Origin: Aurantiochytrium sp. KH105
Lineage: Eukaryota > Sar > Bigyra > Thraustochytrida > Thraustochytriidae
DNA: 64,000 nt
Reading direction: 5' to 3'
Assembly (NCBI GenBank): GCA_003116975.1
Contig: BGKB01000112.1
Coordinates: 62,001 to 126,000 of the forward strand
Shown here: positions 30,431 to 40,157 of the stretch, in pieces
Layout: the number at the start of each line of letters is the position of its first letter
Numbering within the stretch: position 1 is the stretch's first letter
The notes under the pieces: model-generated
Seen by the model: only the letters and a program-made list of their open reading frames with translations
Database searches by the model: none
What the model was told of the DNA's origin: nothing
Position numbers and translations under genes: made by a program

Positions 30431-31693
30431 ATGGAGGATCAGTTTGTGCCGCTCAAGCCGATCTCGCACTTGTTGCGCGAAAATCAGATTGAAGACTGGG
30501 ACCCTCGAGTAATGTACCAGCTGCTCGAGTTTCAATACCGTAAGTAGTTAGCCCTCCCTTTGTTGTGCGCCAACGATCTCTCGTCGCTGCAACAGATGCT
30601 GACATCCTTTCGCCTCTCTCGCTACACGTGCACAGGGACAACAAAGAAAATCTTGAATGATGCGAAGGCACTCACGCTGCACCGCGCGCCGTCAAAGTCG
30701 GGAGATCCGCTGAGCGACAGGGACGTTCGGCTTGCACTAGAGCTCGAAAAGGAGGACAGGCCGCCACCCCATCTCATTCTCAAACCTGATGAGGTGCGGA
30801 AGTTTAACCTCACCAACCTTCCCTCCATCTCGGACGACATAGTGCGTCTTCCTTCGCGCGCTCTCATCAACGACAACTGCATTGCAGATATTATCGAGGA
30901 AGGACATCCTCGCGAACTTCAGCTCGGTTCAGGCGACAATGTGCCCGCAACGGCAGCCCCTAACATTGCTGGAAGGTACAACGTAAAGCGGGGAAAATTA
31001 GGCCGCAAGAAGCAAAAAGTGCGCCTTCCACCTGCCGGCGATCTCGACAGAGACGAGGATGCCGATGCCCCCATGCTGGATGCTGATACAGCTCCCAAGG
31101 AGAAAGTAGAGGCGCTTCCAGCAACAAATGACGCCACGCACGAGACTAAGGCCTCTGCCACTGCTGTTTCTGCTGCTGCTGCTGCTGACGCAACGCAAAG
31201 CACCCCGCCAGCCGAGCCAGCTGAGGCAGCTGCCGCCCCCGCCGATTCGGCTCCAGCTGCGACTTCTGCGACCACGGATGCCAACTCTGGACCCATTGCA
31301 AGCACTGCAGCAGAACCATCAGCACCCGCATTAGCAGAGGGGAAACCAACCGCAGAGGAGAAATCAACCGCACCGGGAGAAGCACCTGCAGAGGCAAAAC
31401 CTGCTTTGGTGGAGGAGAAACCTGCTCCAGAGGAGAAGTCTGCCACAGAGGAAAAATCTGCGTCAGAGGCGAAACCTGCTGCGGAGGCGACATCTGCTGC
31501 GGAGGCGACACCTGCTGCGGAGGCGACACCTGCTGCGGAGGCGAAACCTGCTGCGGAAGAGAAAAATACCACCGCAGAAGAGAAAAACCCCGTAGAGGAG
31601 AAAGCAGAGGTGAAAACGATTGTGGCGGCTCCAGAGACGAAGCCCGCTGCGGAAGCAGACGCGGCTGGAGATGCCATGGACACGACAGAGTAA
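30431..31693 (+). CDS. TAF9: TFIID subunit TAF9-like histone-fold protein, 388 aa, two exons
   Basis: Exon 1 is 30431-30539 and exon 2 is 30636-31693. Splicing joins LLEFQYR to TTKKILNDAKALTLHR and rebuilds the TAF9 histone fold (PRVMYQLLEFQYR, then DRDVRLALELE at residues of about 75). The short conserved tail after the fold is followed by a PHLILKPDEVRKFNLTNLP segment. TAF9 pairs with TAF6 in TFIID and SAGA. From about residue 175 to the end the protein is a low-complexity Ala/Glu/Lys/Pro tail with repeated AEEK, EAKPAA and EATPAA units, which is not part of known TAF9. The ATG at 30431 has a strong Kozak-like context (CACCATGG). A retained intron would give a premature stop. Confidence 0.9.
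30540..30635 (+). other. Intron of TAF9 (96 bp)
   Basis: Donor C|GTAAGTAG and acceptor CACAG|GG restore an Arg codon across the junction and the histone-fold sequence, with stop codons inside the intron. Phase 1. Confidence 0.93.
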
Positions 31694-32171
31694 TAGTATA
31701 TGTTTGACCCTCATTTTGGTTTTTGACACGATTAGAAGCTTGAAAATTCACTCTGTGTCAATTTTAATTTTAATGGTGAAAAGCTTGACACCATGTGTCT
31801 TGAGACTCACAGAGAAGTACCGAAAAAAAATGCGGATCAAGTGTCTGCGTGCAGATCCTTTAACTTCATTGAGTTACTTTTTTTTAATTTTAAAAGACCT
31901 TCATATCTCGACCACAAAAAGATTGCATCGAAATTCTCCTTTTCGTTATTATAATGCCTTGCGCTCCCACCACTTTAACCTTACTTGTTGGCTTCATGAC
32001 TTTGGCAACTGGGGAACGGTCCCATCATGACACCTTCTCATTCATAGGAGCTCCAGTCCCCTTGCTCACGCGCCCGCACAGACCACACTGACCTGACTGT
32101 GTCGCCTGCCTAATGTAGAAAGTGTGCACCTTGTAGCCTACTAACGTAGTCAACGGCTTGATTGCAAAGGC
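31694..32171. other. AT-rich spacer between TAF9 and the TTLL gene
   Basis: A/T-rich sequence of 478 bp with several T-runs (31875-31890). It includes the TAF9 3' end and the TTLL promoter. No coding or RNA feature is visible. Confidence 0.55.
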
Positions 32172-33971
32172 ATGATGGAGAGAAACAAATTGCGGTCCAA
32201 AGCGACAATGACGGACGGGGTGCTTCGCGTGTGCGAGTCGTGCCCGCTGCCCGTGCGGCAGGAGGCGTTGTCCCGTGGCTGGCGTGTCATCGGTCCAGGT
32301 TCGACAGAAGATGAGGTCTCGGGTAGCCCAGTAAGCCAGCCTGCGTCAGAGCGTCGGCGCAAAACGAGACGCGGGCGAATTGGGGTCGCAGAGAACCCTC
32401 CAGCGGGCAGTCGGGTCTTCGAGCTGTACTGGCGCAACTCGAGGTTCACAAAGTCCGAATTCAAGACAGGCCATGATCGAGCCGGACGCATGAACCACTT
32501 CCCACACACCAAGTGCCTCACAAAGAAGGACCTCCTTATTCACGCAATGCGCAAGATGCGCGCTGTGCATGGCAAGATTTATGACTTTTTGCCCATGAGC
32601 TTTATTCTCCCGTCAGAGTACACCAAGTTTGTACACGCATACGCCGCAGAAGACGATGATCAGGTCTGTGCTTCAGCAAACAAGTCAATCGAAGGACACT
32701 CAGGTGATAAAAGTGCAGGTCGAGCGGTTTGGATCTGTAAACCTTCGGACTTGTCGCGCGGACGCAAGATTTTTCTCATCAAAGACCTCTCCGACCTTCA
32801 TTATGACCAGCAATACGTAGTCCAGCGCTATGTTCCTAATCCGTTGACAATTGGCGGATACAAGGTGGACTTGCGCGTTTACATTCTCGTCACAAGTATG
32901 CAGCCGCTGCGTGTTCACATCTTTCGCAATGGTCTCGCGCGTTTTGGCACGGTAAAGTACGACGACAAAATGCAGGACATTGACAACTTGTTTTCTCATC
33001 TTACAAACAGCAGCATCAACAAGTTATCGAATACGTTCGATCACGATAAGGAAGTGATTGGGTCAGGGTCGAAATGGGACTTTGGCGCGCTGCGGGAATG
33101 GTTCAAGAGCAATCAGCTCGGCGAAGCGGCATTCGCCACGTTGTGGGCGAGAATCTGCGATATAAGTCTGTGCACGATTCTTACAGCCCTGCCGTCCAAG
33201 CCGGTGAGTTCATCGTGTTTCGAACTCTTTGGCTTTGATATCCTCGTCGATGCGGCGCTGCGTCCCTGGCTGCTCGAGGTGAACTGTGCTCCGGCGCTTT
33301 CTATTGACGGTTCGACCGATCGTCGCGTCAAAGAGCCTCTTATTCGCGCTGTGTACGACCTCGTTCAGCAGCAACAACCTGTTGTAAAAACAAACCGACG
33401 CCGTGGCCTCCGTGCCATCGCGCCAAAGAACTCGAAATTGCGCCCTGCATCAGGGAAGACTCGAATCTGTCCTCTGCCCAACGCAGGCCTTCCGCCGCGG
33501 CCTGCCACGGCAGTTGCCGGGCAAAAACAAAAGGGACCTTGTGCTGGTGCTAGCGCTGGTGCTGCAACGACGATGACGTCGACGATAACAAGGAGCGCGG
33601 GTGTCAACAATAATGACGACGAAGAAACCCGAAGGCTGAGAGAAATCAGCCGAGAGGGCCAACAAGGCGCCTCGGGAGACGACAGCGGAACGGAGAATTT
33701 GCGTGCAATGGCCGCATCCACCGAAGGGGGGCAACACGATGACAACGACTACAAAGACGACGACGATGATTTATCGCGGTTTGATTGCATCTTCCCCTTT
33801 GACGAAACGACAGCGCAAGCAGCCCTGCTCATGGCCACGTGCCAAGGCCAAGCATCGCAGCGCAAGCTTGCGGAGGCAATCCGAATCATCGTGCAAGAAA
33901 TCCGCAAAAGGCGACGCGGCGCGATGCAAGCCGAGTGCGCAGTCTCCACCGAGGTCACGGCCTCCCGCTAG
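32172..33971 (+). CDS. Tubulin-tyrosine-ligase-like (TTLL) enzyme, 599 aa
   Basis: ATP-grasp motifs are in the family order: AVWICKPSDLSRGRKIFLI (about residue 183), YVVQRYVPNPLTIGGYKVDL with GYKVDLRVY (about 229), and FELFGFDILVDAALRPWLLE followed by VNCAPALS (about 370). The GSTDRRVKEPLI tail motif is typical of polyglutamylase/polyglycylase-type TTLLs. These enzymes ligate glutamate or related residues to tubulin tails on axonemes and centrioles. The catalytic and Mg-binding residues look present. The last 170 residues are low complexity (Asn, Asp, Thr runs) with a short basic helix. The ATG at 32172 is used; a second ATG follows at once. No intron. Confidence 0.9.
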   Translation: MMERNKLRSKATMTDGVLRVCESCPLPVRQEALSRGWRVIGPGSTEDEVSGSPVSQPASERRRKTRRGRIGVAENPPAGSRVFELYWRNSRFTKSEFKTGHDRAGRMNHFPHTKCLTKKDLLIHAMRKMRAVHGKIYDFLPMSFILPSEYTKFVHAYAAEDDDQVCASANKSIEGHSGDKSAGRAVWICKPSDLSRGRKIFLIKDLSDLHYDQQYVVQRYVPNPLTIGGYKVDLRVYILVTSMQPLRVHIFRNGLARFGTVKYDDKMQDIDNLFSHLTNSSINKLSNTFDHDKEVIGSGSKWDFGALREWFKSNQLGEAAFATLWARICDISLCTILTALPSKPVSSSCFELFGFDILVDAALRPWLLEVNCAPALSIDGSTDRRVKEPLIRAVYDLVQQQQPVVKTNRRRGLRAIAPKNSKLRPASGKTRICPLPNAGLPPRPATAVAGQKQKGPCAGASAGAATTMTSTITRSAGVNNNDDEETRRLREISREGQQGASGDDSGTENLRAMAASTEGGQHDDNDYKDDDDDLSRFDCIFPFDETTAQAALLMATCQGQASQRKLAEAIRIIVQEIRKRRRGAMQAECAVSTEVTASR

Positions 33972-34125
33972 GCCGCTAGGCCTTGTTCACGGCCCAGGTC
34001 TCCTCTACTCTCCGTCGCTGTGACCGACAAACGCGCAGAGGGCCTTGTCATGTAACCATGGTAAGTCTCCGTGAACCTCGACTTGCGGCGGCGTGCGTGC
34101 CTGCAGGCTATTTTTAGCCCAGGGC

Positions 34126-37100
34126 TTAAAGCACAGACTGTGCAGGGATGGGCGCAGACGCGTCGAGCGGGACGACCTCGTGAAAGTGGTTAAAATTGAT
34201 GACAATTTTCTCCGGTTTCTTCTCGTCCGGACCGAAACACTCACGGAACCAGTGATTGTACATGATGTCGTCCATCGTGTACGAGTGGCGGGCCTGGAAC
34301 GTGGCCGAGGACTGCGCCTCGATTCCCTCGACAATGACGATAATCTCGAGCTCAGATGCCTCGATAAAATTTTGAATCGATTGCTTGACGTCTTTGACAT
34401 GCTTTTCCATAGGGTGCAAAGAAGAAGCCTGGCGCACACGCGGCCCGGATGCCGAAGATTCGCGCACGTTGGCCTCGACCTCGCGACGTTCGTTTTCGCC
34501 AGACTCCCGCACCACGCGATCACGGGAAATTAACGCCTCTACATCGAGGCCCGCATGCCCCGACGGTTTGTTAATGTTCGAGAGCTCCTTTAGGCGCTCA
34601 TCCGTAGTACCTCGAACTTGACTCAGCTTGACTGTCTTGTGATGGTGGATGCGGCGCGAGGTGCCTCGACGAACTTGGTCTTGATATGCCTTTTCCATTC
34701 TCTGGTGCATGCTGCTGGGCCGCGAACTGCTGTGATAGTGGCTTGTGCTGCGTCTCTGGCTTTGCGAGCTCTGTCGAGAGTCTTCGCGAGCGCGATCGCT
34801 CGCGAAAAGGGAGTGCAGAGAGCGGATGCTGTCCTGGCCTGAAGGTCGGGCCGGCGGGTCCTCGACGCTGTTTTGCGGCCGCGCCGGGAGCGACCTTGTC
34901 TTCTCGATCTGGTCCGGATCACTTTCGAAGAAGTTGACCTTGTGCGAAGACGAAGTCTCTGTCGTAGCATCGTCGCCGTCTTTGCTCTGTTGTTCGCTCT
35001 CGACAGCATCGCTGGCGGGTTCTGTATGCTCGGATCGTAGACGAGGTCGCAAAATAGGCAGCGGGGCGCTTGGGTCCTTGGCATCGTCTGCCTCCGAGCT
35101 GATGTCGTCGTAGTGGTCATCGTCTTCGTCGTTGTCATCTTCGTCGTTGGGATGATAGTCGTCATCTTTTACAGTGTTCTGGGAGCCGGCAGGATCCTTG
35201 GATGAATGTCCAGAGCGACTCGACGTAAATGACGAGGTGGACGGTGAAACTAAGGTTCGCGATGCGGACTCGGGGTCTACTGCGTCCAAGACAGACAGAG
35301 CAACTGTGGGCGGCGGGGGCAGCGAACGCTTGGCTCGGGGCGCACGGTTGCCATCTGCGGGAGAGGCGAAAGCGTCCTCTTTCTTTGCATCATCGTCCTC
35401 TTCTCCGTTCTTTGCGTCGCCATCGTCGTCGTCGTCGTCGTCGTCATCGTTGTCTTCTTCATCATTATCATCATCGCTTTCGCTGTAATATGCACCCTCT
35501 AGGTATTGCTGATACCGGATATGGCGCAAAAGGTGCTCATCGGTATAAAACGTCGTTCCGCAAACCGGACACTGCGCGCCGTTGCGTCCAGCAACAGCTG
35601 CATCTGCCTCTCGAAGATTGACGTTGGGGTATCGATAGCGATTGGCCTGGTTGTGTACAAAGCCATCGTCGTGCGTTTGCCAGTGCTCACGACGCAATGT
35701 GGGTGGTAAAAGAGGGCTCCATTGATCAATTTCGTGCACGACGGTGCAGGGAACGCTCAAGAACAGATTGGCCCCGAGCTCATCGTCAGGGTTGATGAGA
35801 CGCATGTGCCGCGTCTGGAAATTTGCCGTCGTGTTGCCGTCGCTTTCGTTCATGACAACGTAGCAGCGAACGTGCGCTTCGACAATGGGGGCATGCATGT
35901 CGAGGTCATAGCACTGGAAGGAAAAGAAGAACTTGCCATTGCGATGAATGATGCAGGCCTTGTCACTGAAAATGACCTGGTGGCTGCGCGTGTCGGCGCG
36001 GCCGACGCGCATGACAACGAGAGAAATGCAGAGGGCATTGAGAAGGACTCCGAAGAAGCATTGCCACCAGATAATGGTGGGGAGCTGAAAGCAGCCTCGC
36101 CAAAAGGCGCCTTCGTGACTGTCGGGGAGCCCAAACCCTGAGGTAGCGGCGGTCTCGAGGGCAAAGGCAAAAGCCATTTGAAACGGATGCTTACCCGTCT
36201 CGGAAGTATCAACGATGTCTAGCGCACAAGTCTCGTTGAAAGGATCATTGAACAGCGAGTAGAGTCCGGCAAAGACGAGTAGGTAGGCCGTGTAAATAAA
36301 AATGAGACCAATAAAGAGAATGTGAGTGCGCTGTGTAAGCGTCCTATGAAACCAATCGTCTCGGTAGAGAACAAAGATATCGCGCAAGGTATTTTGCGAG
36401 CCGACCTGGTCGATCTTGAGTTCTCCTGAACTTTGATGATACCACTGGTCTCTGAGAATGATGCGGCGGGACCAACTCACATCCGGGTCTTCGCTGACGT
36501 CAGACATGGTGAACTCACTTGACGTCATTGAATCCTGACCAACGCTTTGTCGGTGGTGGTGGTGGTGGTGGTGGTGGTGGTGGTGCTGACCATGATGGTT
36601 GTGATGTGTGTGGTGGTTGGCCGCAAGCAAGTTGGAAATGGATCTGACGCGTTTTAGATTCGACGAGAGAATGGACGAGAATGATGATTGTGAAGACAGC
36701 GTCCCGGCGGACCCAAGTCGGCCTCGACGCAAGGTGATGACGTTGGGGGACCGGGGTGAGCTTGATAGCTGGCTCTCCACATCGTCTTCATCGTTGTCGT
36801 CCGCGGGCTCGGCCGAAGACGACGGACGCTTGGGGAGACTGAACCATCGTCGAGAACGAGGAGCCGAAGTCATGTTATCCCCTCGTTTGTGTGCGCGTTG
36901 CATCCGATGGAGCGCGCCACGTTTGCTGTCGCCGCACGTCGAGCAAGAATCAGAGCTCATGAGCCGTCTGCGACTTTGTTCGGGTCCAGGACCTCGTGTA
37001 GTGCTGCTATTGGCATCTTTGCCTTGTCGAGGAGCAGCATTCGCTCGATCTGCAAAGAGACCATTCAATGCCGAGGCACCCGTTGCGCCTCGTGCTCCAT

Positions 37101-37545
37101 CTCTACCGCGAGGGGAGCTCGGCCCACTACCAGCAGCAGCAGCCGTAGCAGATGCACCGGCAGCGCCTCCACGGCTTGAAGAGCGGGGCTTTCCTCGAGG
37201 CGTGGACCCCCGTGTTGGGTTTCGTCTATCGACTCCATTCCACGCGGTAAAGCTCGATCTTCGACTACCGTGAGAAAAGGGCGTGTGCTCGAGCACTTCC
37301 TCGTCCTCTTCTTCGGCCGCTCGACGTTGCCGTCTGCGTGCTGCGCGGTGACTGGGGACGCCCTCCTCTTCGTCGAGGTCGTCTTCGTCCAGTGGCGTCG
37401 GGACGCGCACGCGGACATCGTCTCCATTCCCGCTACCGCCGCCGTTGCCGCCGCCGCCGCCGCCGTCGCCGCTGCTGCCGCGGCCTCGCCTCCTCTCTCC
37501 GCCGCCGCCGCCGCCGCTGCGAGCGCCTCCGCGCCCGGACATCAT
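34126..37545 (-). CDS. Inward-rectifier K+ channel (Kir-like) with ~445-residue insertion, 1139 aa
   Basis: Residues 1-370 are disordered: Gly-rich start, Arg/Ser, and a poly-His run near 320-330. The Kir core follows: slide helix and TM1 (about 408-433), pore with filter Thr-Ser-Gly-Phe-Gly at 468-472 (canonical Kir is Thr-Ile-Gly-Tyr-Gly), and TM2 (about 488-513) with Asn503 at the rectification-control position. The cytoplasmic beta domain runs up to HEIDQWSPLLPP (about 614). A long insertion (about 615-1060) then interrupts it, with an incomplete C2H2-like finger (CPVC at 659-662, His675, second His replaced by Gln), Asp/Glu-rich and Ser-rich tracts. The beta domain resumes at SELEIIVIVEG (1064-1074) and ends INFNHFHEVVP, as in Kir. 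Membrane location is expected. One exon. Confidence 0.88.
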   Translation of the reverse strand: MMSGRGGARSGGGGGGERRRGRGSSGDGGGGGGNGGGSGNGDDVRVRVPTPLDEDDLDEEEGVPSHRAARRRQRRAAEEEDEEVLEHTPFSHGSRRSSFTAWNGVDRRNPTRGSTPRGKPRSSSRGGAAGASATAAAAGSGPSSPRGRDGARGATGASALNGLFADRANAAPRQGKDANSSTTRGPGPEQSRRRLMSSDSCSTCGDSKRGALHRMQRAHKRGDNMTSAPRSRRWFSLPKRPSSSAEPADDNDEDDVESQLSSSPRSPNVITLRRGRLGSAGTLSSQSSFSSILSSNLKRVRSISNLLAANHHTHHNHHGQHHHHHHHHHHHRQSVGQDSMTSSEFTMSDVSEDPDVSWSRRIILRDQWYHQSSGELKIDQVGSQNTLRDIFVLYRDDWFHRTLTQRTHILFIGLIFIYTAYLLVFAGLYSLFNDPFNETCALDIVDTSETGKHPFQMAFAFALETAATSGFGLPDSHEGAFWRGCFQLPTIIWWQCFFGVLLNALCISLVVMRVGRADTRSHQVIFSDKACIIHRNGKFFFSFQCYDLDMHAPIVEAHVRCYVVMNESDGNTTANFQTRHMRLINPDDELGANLFLSVPCTVVHEIDQWSPLLPPTLRREHWQTHDDGFVHNQANRYRYPNVNLREADAAVAGRNGAQCPVCGTTFYTDEHLLRHIRYQQYLEGAYYSESDDDNDEEDNDDDDDDDDDGDAKNGEEDDDAKKEDAFASPADGNRAPRAKRSLPPPPTVALSVLDAVDPESASRTLVSPSTSSFTSSRSGHSSKDPAGSQNTVKDDDYHPNDEDDNDEDDDHYDDISSEADDAKDPSAPLPILRPRLRSEHTEPASDAVESEQQSKDGDDATTETSSSHKVNFFESDPDQIEKTRSLPARPQNSVEDPPARPSGQDSIRSLHSLFASDRAREDSRQSSQSQRRSTSHYHSSSRPSSMHQRMEKAYQDQVRRGTSRRIHHHKTVKLSQVRGTTDERLKELSNINKPSGHAGLDVEALISRDRVVRESGENERREVEANVRESSASGPRVRQASSLHPMEKHVKDVKQSIQNFIEASELEIIVIVEGIEAQSSATFQARHSYTMDDIMYNHWFRECFGPDEKKPEKIVINFNHFHEVVPLDASAPIPAQSVL

Positions 37546-38264
37546 CGGGGAGCGCTCTTCGACTCGGTCCTTGGATGGATGTTTGGATTTCTAAAAGCAC
37601 CTACCACTTCAAGTGGTTTATGAAGGAGACGCTGGACCTGAAGTGCCATCTTGGAGAGATGTTGCTCGCAGGGAGCAGAGGAACGAGCGAGGCGAATACT
37701 GGCCTTATGTATGACCCGGAATGAAGTCGGACGCCCACGACAAAAGCTGCATTGAAGAATAGCCGGGGTGGACTTTTTTTTACAACGAAAATATTAAAGC
37801 TCGGGTCGAGCGATTCGAGCTCTGCGACGAAGAACGCAGTCAAAATGACCCGGAGAGACCTGAATTGAAAGCTCATGCCGAGTGTATCGAGCTCTGCGGC
37901 AGCCGATGAGAATAAGTTGTTTCCGAATATTTTAGCCCGTCTCGAGTACTCTTTCTTGTTGTCACGAGTCTTGTCAGATGGCGGCATGAGAAGCGCTTTT
38001 CAAGGATCAACTTTCATATTTTGACGGCGTCAGTCATGATGTAGCGACTCGTGATATGTAGCCCGTCTTAATTATGTCTTTATGCCGACTTTATACCTTG
38101 TTCACATCCAAAGCGAGCGCGAGTTCTTGACCAGTGAAAGAAGACCCTTTTGCTCGATTCTTGGTGAAAGAAGGAAGAACAGCACGCCACGATCTTCTTC
38201 TGAGAGTTGGTTGCGACAAGCTTCATACGCCACAGGCTTCAGAAAATCACAAGTGTCATACTTT

Positions 38265-38321
38265 GCAAGCTTTATTATACTCCGCAAGCTTTATTATACT
38301 CCGCAAGCTTTATTATACTCC
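38265..38321. repeat. 19-bp tandem repeat, three perfect copies
   Basis: GCAAGCTTTATTATACTCC occurs at 38265-38283, 38284-38302 and 38303-38321. Degenerate copies follow to about 38362 (CGCCACAAGCTTTATAC). Each unit carries an AAGCTT hexamer. Confidence 0.95.
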
Positions 38322-38946
38322 ACGAGCTTCATCCGCCACAAGCTTTATACGCCACAAGCTTCACTCTTCTTCTGTCCAGAGAAGAATGGGCCAAACTATA
38401 AAATTTGTCCTAAGGACTCTGTTTGGTAAACAAGGAAGCAAGCAAGCAGATGGACCGGCAGCGCACAATGAGTCAGCCCTAACGTCTCTCACCGAGTCAG
38501 TCATCTCAAGGCCTGCACGTTCTTCTTTCTTGGTTACCTCGGGCCGCCGGTGTGACAGACAACCTTTGCGGCCCGTTTGTCTGTCTCCTCGCGGTCCAGC
38601 GACAGGCGGTTCCCGTGTCGTATTTTTGCACAGCCGCCACGCTCTTCGTTGCCGCGGCGTAAAAAATATCTTTCATGAACAAATGGGTTGTCCAGGTTAG
38701 ATCGATGCCAAGCCCGTCGCGTCATATCGTCACGGTTCAGGCCGAGCGCAGCGCATGCAGGCGGCGCGTCCTGGCGAAGCTCCGGGTGCTGCTGAGCTGC
38801 CGCTCCAGGCAGCATCAGCCAGCATCAGCCAGCTGCAGGCAGCACCAGCAAACAGACCCTGTTGCGGTCGATCCCGCCGCGTCCATCGTGGCTAGTCGCC
38901 GCGCGTCGCAGTCGCTGTCGCTGCCACGGCCCTCGAAAAGTAGTCC

Positions 38947-38947
<1 letters not shown>

Positions 38948-38989
<42 letters not shown>
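38948..38989. repeat. (AGC)14 trinucleotide repeat
   Basis: Fourteen perfect AGC units (42 bp) in non-coding sequence, giving poly-Ser, poly-Ala or poly-Gln in the plus frames. No gene model uses it. Confidence 0.93.
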
Positions 38990-40086
38990 TGTAGCTGCGC
39001 CAGCGGCGAGAAGGTATCGATTGATCGCAGTCGATAAATCGATCGATTTTCTTTGCTGGACAAGTTCAACTTGTTCGGGATCATCGACGGCGGGGTGAGC
39101 GACGACGCGCGCGGCCGGCCGCGCGAAACGAGTGGGCACGCGCCGGTCTCGCGGGTCTCCGCCTCGCCAGGCAGAGGGGGGTGACGTTCATCGCGTTCGA
39201 GGTACCACTACCGGTCCAGAGATCGCGAGCAGCTGGCTGGCTGCAGCCATCCCGCCCGGCGCTCGCGAGGCGCGCCGTCCGCGCCGCGTCCGGGGTCGAG
39301 CGCGCGCGACGCTTTCGCTGTGCGTATCACGGTTTGGATTCGTGCGCATGTCGTGTCAAGCCACGCGTGGCATGTCTGTCCACGCGTGGCCACGAAGGAA
39401 ACAAAGAAAGAAATTCGAAACTTCGAAAATTCGAAAATTCGAATCATTCCAGTTCGAGTTTGCATCCGCAGCCCCTTTCGGTTCCTGCACGCGCGGCTTC
39501 CACCGGACTCAGCCTTTCCAATTCACACAAATAGTTGCGCCTTACGTGGTCTTGTGCGAGAATCACGCGGGGGTGCGCACCTCGCGGAAGTTAGCTCTTC
39601 TGGCTGGCGGCTCCCCCGCTAGGCTATCAATAGACTATCGCGCAAACGTCAATAGGTACTACACTTACATTTCCCTTTCATTGCTCGCTTCGACCCGCCG
39701 CGCCTTGATCGAGCGGGTGGTCACCGGCCCGCGCGTTCGCCTGCCCGCGCCACGCGCTGCTTTTCTGCTGCGCGCCCCGAGCGAGCGCGTGGGCGTGCGA
39801 GTCGGTCGGCTCCCGCGCCGCGCTGCTTTCGAGCCGCAAGTCTGTCACGCTCCGCTCATCCATCATCAGCGCTGCGCGTCGTGGTGACGGCGATGGAGAA
39901 AGAACGAAAAAATGTTGGCGATGATCAGGGGCTGAATAAGGGAACTGGGCACTTGCCGCGATCTGTCGCGGGAACCGGGCCGGAGACGCCTTCTAATACA
40001 TGACGCATACTCCGGGTCCTGTACGCGTGTATCCGCCTTTTGGCCGGCACGTGTCGCGGCAGCGCGAGCTTGTGTGGTGTCGCCGC

Positions 40087-40157
40087 GCAAGTGCGCCGCC
40101 GCGGGATAGCCCACTTGCGCGCGCGTGCGCGCACTTGCGCACGTGTGCGCGCAAGTG
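40087..40157. promoter_or_regulatory. Cluster of ACTTGCGC/GCGCAAGT inverted repeats
   Basis: CACTTGCGCGC (40112-40122) is matched by its reverse complement GCGCGCAAGTG (40147-40157) across a 24-nt loop. Two further half-sites lie at about 40086-40094 and 40132-40140. The cluster sits about 700 bp upstream of the RhoGEF start. Spaced palindromic half-sites suggest a factor-binding array or a cruciform. Inferred. Confidence 0.4.

Noticed and set aside
34126-37545. Possibility that the Kir insertion is an unspliced intron
   Set aside because: The insertion is one continuous open frame of more than 1.3 kb with codon-biased low-complexity protein features; an intron would normally carry stops. 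Not fully excluded without RNA data.
39132-39887. 251-residue plus-strand open frame in the Kir-RhoGEF spacer
   Set aside because: Arg/Ala/Ser-rich without domain, crossing TTCGAA-rich words; codon use is unlike the real genes.
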